Under the pieces are notes generated by a model that saw only the letters and a list, made by a program, of their open reading frames with translations, ran no database searches and was not told the DNA's origin. The translations under genes were made by a program, and so were the position numbers. A DNA stretch of 64,000 nt from Xanthomonas arboricola. GTDB lineage: Bacteria > Pseudomonadota > Gammaproteobacteria > Xanthomonadales > Xanthomonadaceae. Positions within the stretch are counted from its first letter, which is position 1, and every line of letters begins with the position of its first letter. Shown one piece after another: positions 15,711 to 24,058 of this stretch. The DNA is taken from the NCBI RefSeq assembly GCF_002940665.1, contig NZ_MIGY01000001.1:744001-808000 (forward strand). Reading direction: 5' to 3'.

Positions 15711-18005
15711 TCAGAACGTGTAGGACAGACTGGCGAACAGCTGGCGCGGTGCGATCAACTGGTACGAGCCGGAACTTTCGTTCGGGAACACCGCACCGAT
15801 CGCATCGTCCTTGTCGAACAGGTTGTAGACCGACAACTGCAATCGCCCACCGGCCAGAAACCCTGCATCCTCGCCCTGATAGCCGACGCTGCCGTTGACG
15901 ATGAAGGTGGCGTCCACCTGGTCGGTATTGAGCGTGTCGCCGTAGCGCTTGCCGGTGTATTTGGTGTCGAGGTTGGCGAAGAAATGCTCGCCTTCCCAGC
16001 CGCCGTTGAGGCTGAACATCACCTTGGGCGAATCCGGCACGTCGTTGCCTTCCACCTGCACCAGGCTGCCGCTGACCGGGCCGAAATAATTGTCCTGGAA
16101 TTCGGATTTGTTCCAGGTCAGCGACGCTCCCAGCCGCCAGCCCGGTGCCGGCTTCCACATGCCGGACACTTCCGCGCCGTAGGTCTGCACGTCGCCGACG
16201 TTGGCGTAGATGGTGGGCGCGACCACCAATGGGTCCGGGTCGGTCAGCGCGATGATGCGGTTCTCGTAATCGATCCTGTAGGCGGCGACGTAGCCGCTCC
16301 ACTGGCTGGACTCGGCACGGATGCCGATATCGATGTTGGTGGATTCCTCCGGCGCGATATCCGGATTGAATGCCCCCGAGGTCAACGCCAGCCGCGGCGC
16401 CGAACTGAAGTTTTCCGCATAGTTGGCGAACACCTGCACGCCCTCGGAAAGCTGGAAACTGGCGCCGACCTGCGGCTGGAACCAGTCGCTGTTCTTGATG
16501 GTGACGTCGCGGCGCACACCGACATTGAAGTCATCGAGATTGGCGATGCCGTTGTAGTCGCGTTTGACATCCAGGCCCTTGGCGCCGAACTCCATGGTGA
16601 GCCGGTCATCCAGCAGGCGCAGCGTATCCTTGATGTAGAGCTGCTTCACCTCGGTGGAGAAGTGGTTGTCGTAGTAGATGACGATCGGCAGCGCGCCCTT
16701 CAGCAGTGCGCCGGTGGCCGGGTCCAGGTTGTACAGCGGGCGCACCTGGTCGAAGTCGTAGTTCTCGTACCACGCACCGACTTCGAGCTTGTTGTGCTCG
16801 GTCTCCCACGACACCGCGGTGGTCACGCCGTAGCGATCGCCGCCCATGATTTCCTCGCGCCGCGTCATCGCACCGACGCGGGTGACATTTCCGTTGGCAT
16901 CGACGATCTGCGGGTCGTTGATGGCGATATCGGTGCGCCCCGGCGTGCCGGCGATGGCGTCGTTGTACAGGCCGGTGGCCGTACTTGGCGGCGTGCCGCC
17001 GACGCCGTAACCGTGCTTGTTCTCGTAGTAGCCGGTGAAGGTGAAACCGATCGCGTCGTTGAACAGGAAATCGCCGTGCAGGCTGAGCAGCGAGTCGCGG
17101 CGGCCGTTCTGCCATTCGCTGTAATGCTCGGCATCCACTTCCGGATTGCCGGTGATGCGTTCGTGCAGATCCCACGCCACCGAGCCGTCGGAGTTGTACG
17201 ACTGCACGTCGTAGTCCTTGCGGTTGTTGTAGATCCAGCCCAGGGTCAGGTGGCCCACGTCCCAGGCCTGGCGGATCTTGGCTTCGAAGTGATCGCTCTT
17301 CTGCGTGGCCGGTTCCATGTCCCACACCCCGCCCTGCGTGCGCGAGGCAGACAGATAGGCGCTGGGGCCGCCTTCCCACCAGTCCGGCGTATCCAGCCGC
17401 ACGAAGCTGCGTACCAGATCGTCCGAGCCGATGGTCTGGGTGAGATTGCCGCTCCAGCTGTCGCCGCCCTTCGGGGGCAGGCTGGTGTAGCGGATCGCAC
17501 CGCCAAGTGCGTGGTACGAAGGCTGGGTGACATCGCCGGAACCGGCCGACACGGTGACGTCGAGCAGGTTCTCGCTGGACACGTAGCGGGTGATCGGGCC
17601 GCCTTCGCGGGTGTCGAAGGTTTCGATCGGAATGCCGTCCAGGGTCACGCCGATCTGGTTGGCGGAAAAGCCGCGGATGGTCATCGAGTCGCCGAACTCG
17701 TACAGCCCGAACGGATCGGTGGTCTGCACATTCACGCCGGGCAGGCTCGCCAGCAACTGCTGCGGTGCCACGCCGGGCACCTGGGCCTGGATCTCGGCAA
17801 CGGAGATGGAAGCCGTGGTGCGCGTGGAGCCGGTACCGACCACGCTGACCGCGTCCAGCGTGCGCGCTTCCTGTGCCAGGACGGGCAGGCTGTGTGCGCC
17901 AGCCAGCACCAAGGTCATCGAAGCCAGCGTGCGACCACGCGTGGCAGTGGTGAGAATGGCGGCGACCGACGCCGCCAGTTGATCGGTGTTCAAGCGCTTG
18001 CGCAT
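15711..18005 (-). CDS. TonB-dependent receptor of the amine-oxidation locus
   Basis: A 764-residue outer-membrane receptor. A long signal region (about 1-45, ending PVLAQEA) is followed by a plug domain (TLDAVSVVGTGSTRTTASIS, then FSANQIGVTLDGIPIETFD) and a 22-strand-type barrel ending SLSYTF. It lies 88 bp upstream of the amine oxidase gene on the same strand, so it may head the operon and bring in its substrate. ATG 18005 starts the signal region; the frame is open further up without one. Its promoter has three GGGTAGG motifs. The substrate is unknown, and siderophore uptake cannot be excluded on sequence alone. Confidence 0.92.
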   Translation of the reverse strand: MRKRLNTDQLAASVAAILTTATRGRTLASMTLVLAGAHSLPVLAQEARTLDAVSVVGTGSTRTTASISVAEIQAQVPGVAPQQLLASLPGVNVQTTDPFGLYEFGDSMTIRGFSANQIGVTLDGIPIETFDTREGGPITRYVSSENLLDVTVSAGSGDVTQPSYHALGGAIRYTSLPPKGGDSWSGNLTQTIGSDDLVRSFVRLDTPDWWEGGPSAYLSASRTQGGVWDMEPATQKSDHFEAKIRQAWDVGHLTLGWIYNNRKDYDVQSYNSDGSVAWDLHERITGNPEVDAEHYSEWQNGRRDSLLSLHGDFLFNDAIGFTFTGYYENKHGYGVGGTPPSTATGLYNDAIAGTPGRTDIAINDPQIVDANGNVTRVGAMTRREEIMGGDRYGVTTAVSWETEHNKLEVGAWYENYDFDQVRPLYNLDPATGALLKGALPIVIYYDNHFSTEVKQLYIKDTLRLLDDRLTMEFGAKGLDVKRDYNGIANLDDFNVGVRRDVTIKNSDWFQPQVGASFQLSEGVQVFANYAENFSSAPRLALTSGAFNPDIAPEESTNIDIGIRAESSQWSGYVAAYRIDYENRIIALTDPDPLVVAPTIYANVGDVQTYGAEVSGMWKPAPGWRLGASLTWNKSEFQDNYFGPVSGSLVQVEGNDVPDSPKVMFSLNGGWEGEHFFANLDTKYTGKRYGDTLNTDQVDATFIVNGSVGYQGEDAGFLAGGRLQLSVYNLFDKDDAIGAVFPNESSGSYQLIAPRQLFASLSYTF

Positions 18006-18131
18006 GCAATCGACCCCCTGGATGGTGTGACGTGCTGAGTGACCGGGCCCGCTCCCCAAGACCGGCTGACACCGCGGATGCGGCATGCATCGACCATACC
18101 CAGCACAGTTCCACCGCAAGCGCCGCGCGGA

Positions 18132-18200
18132 GGGTAGGGGCGGCGCGGGTGGGTAGGTTGCTGCCGAATCCAACGATCTGAATGGGTACCATCCCTACCC
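18132..18200. promoter_or_regulatory. Second cluster of GGGTAGG operator-like motifs
   Basis: GGGTAGG at 18132-18138 and 18151-18157 (19 bp start to start), plus CCTACCC at 18194-18200, about 125-195 bp upstream of the receptor start at 18005. The two direct copies have the same orientation relative to their receptor gene as those at 6293 and 6312. Confidence 0.5.
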
Positions 18201-18290
18201 ACCTGCGTGGATCCGGACATACCAGGTCTTGCACGCTTGCCATCCCGTGGTGAATCGACAACGCTGCCCCGCCACATTCCGAGTGCACCC

Positions 18291-18908
18291 ATGCCGCCTG
18301 CAGCACCGTCCCTGTTACTGCTCGATTTCGACGGCGTGCTGGCCAGCTACTCGCGGCCGCGCCGTGTGGCGGCGCTTGCCAATGCGGCGGCGCGCACGCC
18401 GCAACATGTGCAAAAGGTGTTGTTCGAGCAGGGCCTGGAGCGCGCCTACGACGCCGGGGTGATCGACACGCCCGCCTATCTGGCCCAGCTCAGCGACGGC
18501 CTTGGCTGCGCGATCGATCGCGCCACCTGGATCGCCGCACGCGTGGCGGCATGCCGCGCCGACCCGGCAGTGCTGACGCAGGTGCTGGCGGTGGCGGCAA
18601 CCACCGCGGTGGCGGTGCTCACCAACAACGGGCCATTGATGGCGGAAGCGATTGAGCGGATCGTGCCGCCGCTGTTTCCGCTATTGCAGGGCCGCGTGCT
18701 GTGCAGCGGCGCGCTCGGCGGCCGCAAACCGGCGCTGCCGGTGTATCAACGCGCGCTCGCCCAGCTCGATGCGACCGCCTCGCGCACATTGTTTGTCGAC
18801 GACCTGTTCGTCAACGTGCGCGGCGCGCGTGCCGCCGGCCTGCATGCGGACACGGTACGCGATGCGCGCGGTTTGCGGCGGGTGTTGAAGCGGTATGGGC
18901 TGGGGTGA
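18291..18908 (+). CDS. HAD-superfamily hydrolase
   Basis: A 205-residue haloacid-dehalogenase-type phosphatase. Motif I is LLLDFDGVLASYS (Asp at about 11 and 13), motif II VLTNNG (about 108), motif III lysine in GRKPALPVYQRAL (about 145) and motif IV FVDDLFVNVRGARAAG (about 167). Such enzymes use an aspartyl-phosphate intermediate; the substrate is not predictable. ATG 18291 begins just before motif I, as usual. It is divergent from the receptor at 15711-18005 and followed by GGGAATC-type repeats. Confidence 0.88.
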   Translation: MPPAAPSLLLLDFDGVLASYSRPRRVAALANAAARTPQHVQKVLFEQGLERAYDAGVIDTPAYLAQLSDGLGCAIDRATWIAARVAACRADPAVLTQVLAVAATTAVAVLTNNGPLMAEAIERIVPPLFPLLQGRVLCSGALGGRKPALPVYQRALAQLDATASRTLFVDDLFVNVRGARAAGLHADTVRDARGLRRVLKRYGLG

Positions 18909-18914
18909 AGGGCC

Positions 18915-18943
18915 GGGATTGGGGAATCGGGAATCGGGAATCG
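18915..18943. repeat. GGGAATC tandem repeat
   Basis: Reiterated GGGAATC units directly after the HAD gene. The same type of repeat flanks the SDR gene at 24875-24903 and, inverted, at 24967-25000. Confidence 0.6.
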
Positions 18944-19080
18944 TTGAGCATCGCGAAACACTGATCACCCGCAAGGGTTACGCAAGACGCTGCTCGCGGC
19001 ATCGAACGCGGCGGCGTCCACGATCAGGTACAGCGCTGGCGCTTTGAGCCCGTGTCGGTAATGACAAACGCAGAGGCGAG

Positions 19081-19103
19081 CCCCTCTCCCGTCGGGAGAG
19101 GGG
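19081..19103. repeat. REP-like hairpin
   Basis: CCCCTCTCCC, loop GTC, GGGAGAGGGG: a perfect 10-bp stem followed by GTTGGGGTGAGGG. This is the form of a common proteobacterial extragenic palindrome. It lies just downstream of the decayed HIT gene. Confidence 0.6.
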
Positions 19104-19164
19104 TTGGGGTGAGGGTACGGTAGAGCGATACAGATCAAACCTCCATGACCCGCCGTTACCCAAT

Positions 19165-19389
19165 CCCTACTGCAAGAGAGCAGCATCGCGCGATACGCAA
19201 TCCGCATCAGCTACGCAGCGCTGTCTTCATGCAGATCCCGCAACTGCTGCGCAGGTACGTGCGGCAGCACCAGCACGAGCCTGACATGACTTAGCGCCAA
19301 TCAAGAAACGCAACGACCCGCGCGTCTTAGCCCACCACGCTCAGCGGCACGGCACCCGCCACGATGGCGCAGAAAGCGCAGGACTCCAT
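19165..19389 (-). pseudogene. Decayed HIT-family (histidine triad) gene
   Basis: Starts at ATG 19389, overlapping the argD stop as TGATG, with the HIT-like start MESCAFCAIVAGAVPLSVVG. The frame then hits TAA, continues as DARVVAFLDWR, hits a second TAA, continues as VMSG, loses one base, and resumes as VLVLPHVPAQQLRDLHEDSA followed by a TAG. Each stop is one base away from a sense codon (GAA or CAA to TAA, CAG to TAG). Similarity fades after about 19165 and the catalytic His-x-His-x-His end is not recognisable. This is a remnant of a small HIT nucleotide hydrolase once coupled to argD. Confidence 0.75.
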
Positions 19390-20615
19390 CACCTCTGCGC
19401 CACGTACTCGGCAATCGCCAGGCGCAAGCGTTCCAACCCATCGGCCAGCTCGGCATCGGTCAGATTGAGTGCCGGCACGAAGCGCAACACATCCGGCCCC
19501 GCCTGCAGCAACAGCAAGCCATGGGTGGCGGCGCAGTCCAGAATCGCCCCGGCCTGCCCGGCATGCGCCGGCACCAGCACAGCGCCCAGCATCAGGCCGC
19601 GCCCGCGGATCTGGGCGAACAGGCCGAACTCGGTGTTGAGCGCTTCCAGGCCGGCGCGCAGCGCTGCCGACTGACGCTCGACGTTCTCGGCGATCTGCGG
19701 CGAGGCCAGCTTGCGCAACGCCACACGCGCCACCGCCGCGGCCAGCGGATTGCCACCGAAGGTGGTGCCGTGCGCGCCGAACTGCATGGTTTCGGCCACC
19801 TTGGGGCCGGCCAGCATCGCGCCGATCGGGAAACCGCCACCCAGTGCCTTGGCCAGCGTCACGATGTCCGGCGTCACCTGCTCCTGCCAATGCGCGAACA
19901 GCGTGCCGGTCCGGCCCATGCCGCACTGGATCTCGTCCAGCACCAGCAGCGCATCGTGCTGATCGCACAGCGCACGCACGCGGCTCAGGAAACCCGGCGC
20001 GGCCGGCATCACCCCACCCTCGCCCTGGATCGGCTCGACCATCACCGCGGCCACATCACCCGAGGCCATGGCTGCTTCCAGCGCCGCCACATCGTTGAAG
20101 TCCACATAGCGAAACCCGCCGGGCAGCGGCTCGTAGCCTTCCTGGTACTTGGGCTGCGCGGTCGCGGTGACCGCCGCCAAGGTGCGCCCATGGAAGCTGC
20201 CGCGGAAGGTCACGATCACGCGCTTGTCGGCTGGGCGGCCCTGACTGCTGGCCCACTTGCGCACCAGCTTGATCGCCGCTTCGTTGGCCTCGGTCCCCGA
20301 GTTGCACAGGAACACCTTGTGCGCGAAGCGCGAGGCGGTGACCAGCTCTTCGGCCAGCTTCAGCGGCGGTGCGCTGAAGAACACATTGCTGGTGTGCCAC
20401 AGCTTGCCGGCCTGCTCGGTCAGCGCGGCCATCAGATCCGGATCGTTGTGGCCCAGCCCGCTGACCGCGATGCCGGCAGACAGGTCCACATACTCACGGC
20501 CCTGATCGTCCCACACGCGACTGCCCTGACCACGCTCCAGCACCACCTGGCGCGGACGGTACACCGGCAGGTAGTAATGCGCGAGGGACAGGGGCGAATC
20601 GGCAGCGGTGCTCAT
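19389..20615 (-). CDS. argD: Acetylornithine aminotransferase
   Basis: A 408-residue class III PLP aminotransferase of arginine synthesis; it converts N-acetylglutamate semialdehyde to N-acetylornithine and often also serves in lysine synthesis. Visible blocks: VDLSAGIAVSGLGHNDPDL (about 42), FLCNSGTEANEAAIKLVRKW (about 97), LVLDEIQCGMGRTG (about 220) and the PLP lysine in TLAKALGGGFPIGAM (about 250). ATG 20615 gives the family length. It is divergent from the potassium channel gene, with 72 bp between starts. Its stop overlaps the start of a decayed HIT-family gene, indicating a former two-gene operon. Confidence 0.9.
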   Translation of the reverse strand: MSTAADSPLSLAHYYLPVYRPRQVVLERGQGSRVWDDQGREYVDLSAGIAVSGLGHNDPDLMAALTEQAGKLWHTSNVFFSAPPLKLAEELVTASRFAHKVFLCNSGTEANEAAIKLVRKWASSQGRPADKRVIVTFRGSFHGRTLAAVTATAQPKYQEGYEPLPGGFRYVDFNDVAALEAAMASGDVAAVMVEPIQGEGGVMPAAPGFLSRVRALCDQHDALLVLDEIQCGMGRTGTLFAHWQEQVTPDIVTLAKALGGGFPIGAMLAGPKVAETMQFGAHGTTFGGNPLAAAVARVALRKLASPQIAENVERQSAALRAGLEALNTEFGLFAQIRGRGLMLGAVLVPAHAGQAGAILDCAATHGLLLLQAGPDVLRFVPALNLTDAELADGLERLRLAIAEYVAQR

Positions 20616-20687
20616 GATGGTGGGTCGCAGAAGCGGAGGGAGAACGCGCATTCTCGCGCATTCGCCGGCCTGCGGCACAATGCACGG

Positions 20688-21560
20688 ATGCGCCCCTTCT
20701 CCGATCCTCAGCTCACTCCTGCCACCGACCACGGCTGGCGCCGGCAATGGTTCGACATCATCTACCGGCACGACACCCGTCCGTCGCGCAATTTCGACCT
20801 GATGCTGGTGGTGGCGATCCTCACCAGCGTGGTGGTGATCATGATCGACAGCGTGCCGCGCATCCATTCGCATTCGGCGCACTGGCTGGTGCCGCTGGAA
20901 TGGGCGTTCACGGCACTGTTCACCATCGAATACGCGTTGCGCCTGGCGGTGGTGCGGCGCCCGCTGCATTACGCACTCAGCGTATGGGGCGTGATCGACC
21001 TGTTCTCGATTCTGCCCAGCTATCTGTCGTTCTTCGTGCCGGGCGCGCAGACGCTGCTGGTGGTGCGCGTACTGCGCATCCTGCGCCTGTTCCGCATCCT
21101 CAAGCTCACCCGCTACGTCGAAGAAAGCGGACAACTGGTGGACGCGCTCTGGCGCAGCCGGCGCAAGGTGCTGGTGTTCCTGTTCAGCGTGCTCACCATC
21201 ACCGTGATCGCCGGCGCCACGATGTATGTGATCGAAGGCCCGCAACACGGGTTCACCAGCATCCCGACCAGCATGTACTGGGCCATCGTGACGATGGCTA
21301 CGGTGGGCTTCGGCGACCTGGTGCCGCAAACCACGCTGGGCCGCTTCGTCACCTCGGCCTTGATCCTGATCGGCTACAGCATCATCGCCGTGCCAACCGG
21401 CATCTACACCGCCGAACTGGCCAGCACGCTGCGCGAAGGTGGCCACACCAGCAAGCGCGATGCCCGCAATTGCCCACGCTGCGGGCTGGAAGGCCACGCG
21501 CCCGACGCACGCTACTGCCGGCAGTGTGCCGAGCCGCTGCCGGAGACCTCAAACGGCTGA
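20688..21560 (+). CDS. Voltage-gated-type potassium channel with C-terminal zinc ribbon
   Basis: A 290-residue inner-membrane channel of the six-helix Kv type. A voltage-sensor-like domain (about 35-150) includes an arginine-rich S4 segment (VVRVLRILRLFRILKLTRYV). It is followed by the pore with selectivity filter TMATVGFGD (about 205) and the S6 helix. After the membrane part, a short tail carries two CxxC pairs (CPRCG and CRQC, about 263-282), which form a small zinc-ribbon-like module. The tail is in frame with no sign of a join. Ion choice (K+) follows from the TVGFGD filter; the gating signal and the role of the ribbon are unknown. Confidence 0.9.
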   Translation: MRPFSDPQLTPATDHGWRRQWFDIIYRHDTRPSRNFDLMLVVAILTSVVVIMIDSVPRIHSHSAHWLVPLEWAFTALFTIEYALRLAVVRRPLHYALSVWGVIDLFSILPSYLSFFVPGAQTLLVVRVLRILRLFRILKLTRYVEESGQLVDALWRSRRKVLVFLFSVLTITVIAGATMYVIEGPQHGFTSIPTSMYWAIVTMATVGFGDLVPQTTLGRFVTSALILIGYSIIAVPTGIYTAELASTLREGGHTSKRDARNCPRCGLEGHAPDARYCRQCAEPLPETSNG

Positions 21561-21585
21561 CGCGCCGATCTGCGACTTTGCTGCA

Positions 21586-21700
21586 GGCCCCTTGCCGGTT
21601 GCGGGACCCTTGGCGGCATGGATGCCGCCAAGGCGCCTCTACGGACGGATTCACGGCGTGTCCCGCAAGCGGTGAGGGCATCGCGCCCTCGACCAACTTT
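21586..21700 (+). repeat. Structured dispersed repeat, copy 4
   Basis: Same family as the copies at 2138-2767. Inner stem TTGCGGGAC/GTCCCGCAA and apical palindrome CTTGGCGGCAT/ATGCCGCCAAG. Relative to copy 2, the stem bases differ on both sides so that pairing is preserved. Confidence 0.75.
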
Positions 21701-21809
21701 GCATGGAAGCATCCAACGGCGCTGAAGTTCTAGATCGCAGCGTGTTTGAAGCTTGCACAATCACCTGCGCGATGTGCTTACACAACGCGACAAAGATGCG
21801 TGCACAACA

Positions 21810-22751
21810 TCAATGCGACATCCGGTTGCTCATGTCGATCAGATCGTTGTAGCTGGCCAGCACGGCCTGGCGGGTGCCACCCGGCGGCATCGAACCGCTT
21901 TCCAGCAGCATCTGCTCGCTCTTGTTCAATGGTGTCTTGGTGCGGATACGCTCGACCAGGCGCCCCGACTCGCGCGCAAGCTTGTCGGCGGAACGTTCCA
22001 TGTGGCCCCACATCGCATCGCCCTGGCCGACTTTGGCCTTCTGCGCCTCTTCCAGAATGCTTTGGTAGCGCGTGAGCTGGGCCTGCGCTGCGGCAAGATC
22101 CGGCGTGTCGCTGTCGAGCACCTGCACCAGCTGCTTGCCTTCGCCGATGATCTTCAAGTGATACCAGGAGGCGCTGCGGCCTTCTTCTTTTTCGATCGCA
22201 TCGATCTGCGCCTGGCGACGCGTGTCTTCGTTATGTTCAAGCGCGGTATTCATGGCTTGGCCGGCTTCGAAGAACGCGTGATAGGCCTGCATCAGCGGTG
22301 CGTGCAGCGCCTTCATGCCGTTGCCGTCGTCGCGCAGATAATCCTCGCGGTCGTAGTAGCGCACCGCCTCGCCGATACGCTCGTTGAGCGTGGTGAAACG
22401 TTCCTGATAGGTCTTTGCCACCGGGTCGAGCTCGGGGCTGGCGGGCGTTTGCGCCAAGGCCGCGGTCATCGGCGCGCCGCATTCGTCCACGTGATGCGAC
22501 AGTACCGTGCCCGGTGCATGGATACCGCTTTCCTTGCCGGTCGGACCAGCCTCGGGGTCCTGCATCCACTCGATGTATTGCTGATAGCTCTCATGGATCG
22601 GCTGCTCGACGCCGTTGAAGCACGTGATGTAGGCATTGATCTTGTCGGCGCCTTCCACTGCGGCGGCGGGCGCGTCTTTCTGGCAGCCGGCAAGCAGCGC
22701 GGCGAAAGCCATCGCCGCGGTGAGCGGCGCATAACGAAGTCGATGGGTCAT
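21810..22751 (-). CDS. DUF3829 (YiiG-like) lipoprotein A
   Basis: A 313-residue predicted lipoprotein. The signal peptide ends in the lipobox LLAGC (cysteine about residue 22). The rest is helical and charged, with the DUF3829 features NAYITCFNGVEQPIHESYQQ, YIEWMQDPEAGPTGKESG and a C-terminal NDLIDMSNR helix. Function of the family is unknown. ATG 22751 begins the signal peptide. It is a paralogue of the next gene upstream (22860-23831): both share WMQDP-AGPTG-ESG, an 'EGR-YY/WYHLK' block and the spacing to the C-terminal helix. The two probably form one transcript. Confidence 0.85.
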   Translation of the reverse strand: MTHRLRYAPLTAAMAFAALLAGCQKDAPAAAVEGADKINAYITCFNGVEQPIHESYQQYIEWMQDPEAGPTGKESGIHAPGTVLSHHVDECGAPMTAALAQTPASPELDPVAKTYQERFTTLNERIGEAVRYYDREDYLRDDGNGMKALHAPLMQAYHAFFEAGQAMNTALEHNEDTRRQAQIDAIEKEEGRSASWYHLKIIGEGKQLVQVLDSDTPDLAAAQAQLTRYQSILEEAQKAKVGQGDAMWGHMERSADKLARESGRLVERIRTKTPLNKSEQMLLESGSMPPGGTRQAVLASYNDLIDMSNRMSH

Positions 22752-22859
22752 TTCAGGTTCCGTTGATGGGTTGGAGAAGGTGGCGCCGCAACGTGCGGCC
22801 CAATGACATCTGGCGCAGCCGGTCACCGGCACGCGCGCGATGGTTGAGGACAGCGGTGA

Positions 22860-23831
22860 TTACTCACGATTGCTTTCGGACACCAGCGCGTTGTAGGTGT
22901 TGAGCAGCTTGCGCGACGAGCCTTCGGGCGCCAGCGAAGAGCTATTCAACCAGCCCTGTTCCATCTTGCTATAGGGCGTTTTTTCGATCACGCGTTTCAC
23001 CCGCGCCTTGGCTTGTCTGCGGAAAGTTTCCGCAGCGGTTTCGAAGCTGTTCCAGGTCAGCCTGCCTGGCTCCTGATCGGCCACCGTGGCATGTGCCTCA
23101 TCGGAGAGACGGTTGAAGCCGTCCAGCAAAGCGTTGACCCGCGGCACGTCGAACTGATCTTCTTCCAGCGCATCGGCGATCTTCTTGGCGTCGAGCATCA
23201 TCGCCAGCCGGTAGTACTCGCGCGTGCGGCCCTCGCCCTGCTCCAGCAGCTTGAGTTTTTCGCGTTGCGCCGCGTCGTTTTGCATGTCCAGTTCGGCACT
23301 GAAGGCAGTACTGGCATCGGCATAGTTTGCCAGCGCCTCCATCAGCTCCGGGTGCAGCTGTTTACCCTTGGCGAACTGGTCGTCTTCGTAGTCCTGACGC
23401 GTGTAGTAATCGGCCACCGCGTGACTGATCGGCTGCAGTGCCTTCAATGCCGCGCGATAGTCGCGTGCCGCCTTGTCCAATGCAGGCAGCGATGGTTTCG
23501 CCGCGGCGGCCGCGCTGATCGGCGCATAGCACTGCCTCATGTCGTCGTGGTCGATATCGTACGGACCGGTCATGCCGGACTCGCGACCGGTCGGGCCGGC
23601 GAACGGGTCCTGCATCCAGCCGGTGTAGTACCTGGCGCCGGCGTGCACCTTCGCGTTGACGCGGTTGAAGCAGTCGATGTAGGCGCCGAGCTTGGTGTTG
23701 AGGCCCTGCAAGGAATCCAGCTGTCCTTCAGTCGTTTTGCTATCGGCACCGGTTGCAGGCTGCAGCGGCTTTCCGCCGCAGCCGGCTGCCAGGACGGACA
23801 CCGAAGCTGCCATAACAAGCACACGGAACAT
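22860..23831 (-). CDS. DUF3829 (YiiG-like) lipoprotein B
   Basis: A 323-residue predicted lipoprotein with lipobox LAAGC (about residue 18). Family blocks: LGAYIDCFNRVNAKVHAGAR, GWMQDPFAGPTGRESG, LEQGEGRTREYYRLAMML and LLNTYNALVSESNRE at the end. ATG 23831 is chosen because it starts the signal peptide; the longer open frame has no export signal at its N-terminus. Duplicated with the downstream gene and 108 bp from it. No function can be assigned; the lipobox places it in the cell envelope. Confidence 0.85.
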   Translation of the reverse strand: MFRVLVMAASVSVLAAGCGGKPLQPATGADSKTTEGQLDSLQGLNTKLGAYIDCFNRVNAKVHAGARYYTGWMQDPFAGPTGRESGMTGPYDIDHDDMRQCYAPISAAAAAKPSLPALDKAARDYRAALKALQPISHAVADYYTRQDYEDDQFAKGKQLHPELMEALANYADASTAFSAELDMQNDAAQREKLKLLEQGEGRTREYYRLAMMLDAKKIADALEEDQFDVPRVNALLDGFNRLSDEAHATVADQEPGRLTWNSFETAAETFRRQAKARVKRVIEKTPYSKMEQGWLNSSSLAPEGSSRKLLNTYNALVSESNRE

Positions 23832-24058
23832 CGAAAACACGCGCGATACATCCCTGTTGGAAACGTTTTCAGCCGCGTACGATAGCAAACCCTACTGTGA
23901 ACCTTTTGTGCTTACTGCAGGGCGGGCGTGACGTGGTTGAGCTTCTGGGCCGCGGCCGATGGGCAGCCATCCCCTTACGCCGAAAACGCTGCAACTGCGC
24001 ACGCTGATCCGGGGTGCCCCTCCTGTCCGGCCGGCGCGCGGTGCGATGTTGGCCACGC

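Noticed and set aside
18965..19207. Open frame downstream of the HIT remnant as the C-terminal half of that gene
   Set aside because: It is interrupted by a REP-like hairpin and lacks the His-x-His-x-His motif; the similarity is too weak to assign.
19521..20687. N-terminal extension of the potassium channel frame over argD
   Set aside because: The extension reads antisense through argD and has no membrane or channel character. The channel starts at ATG 20688.
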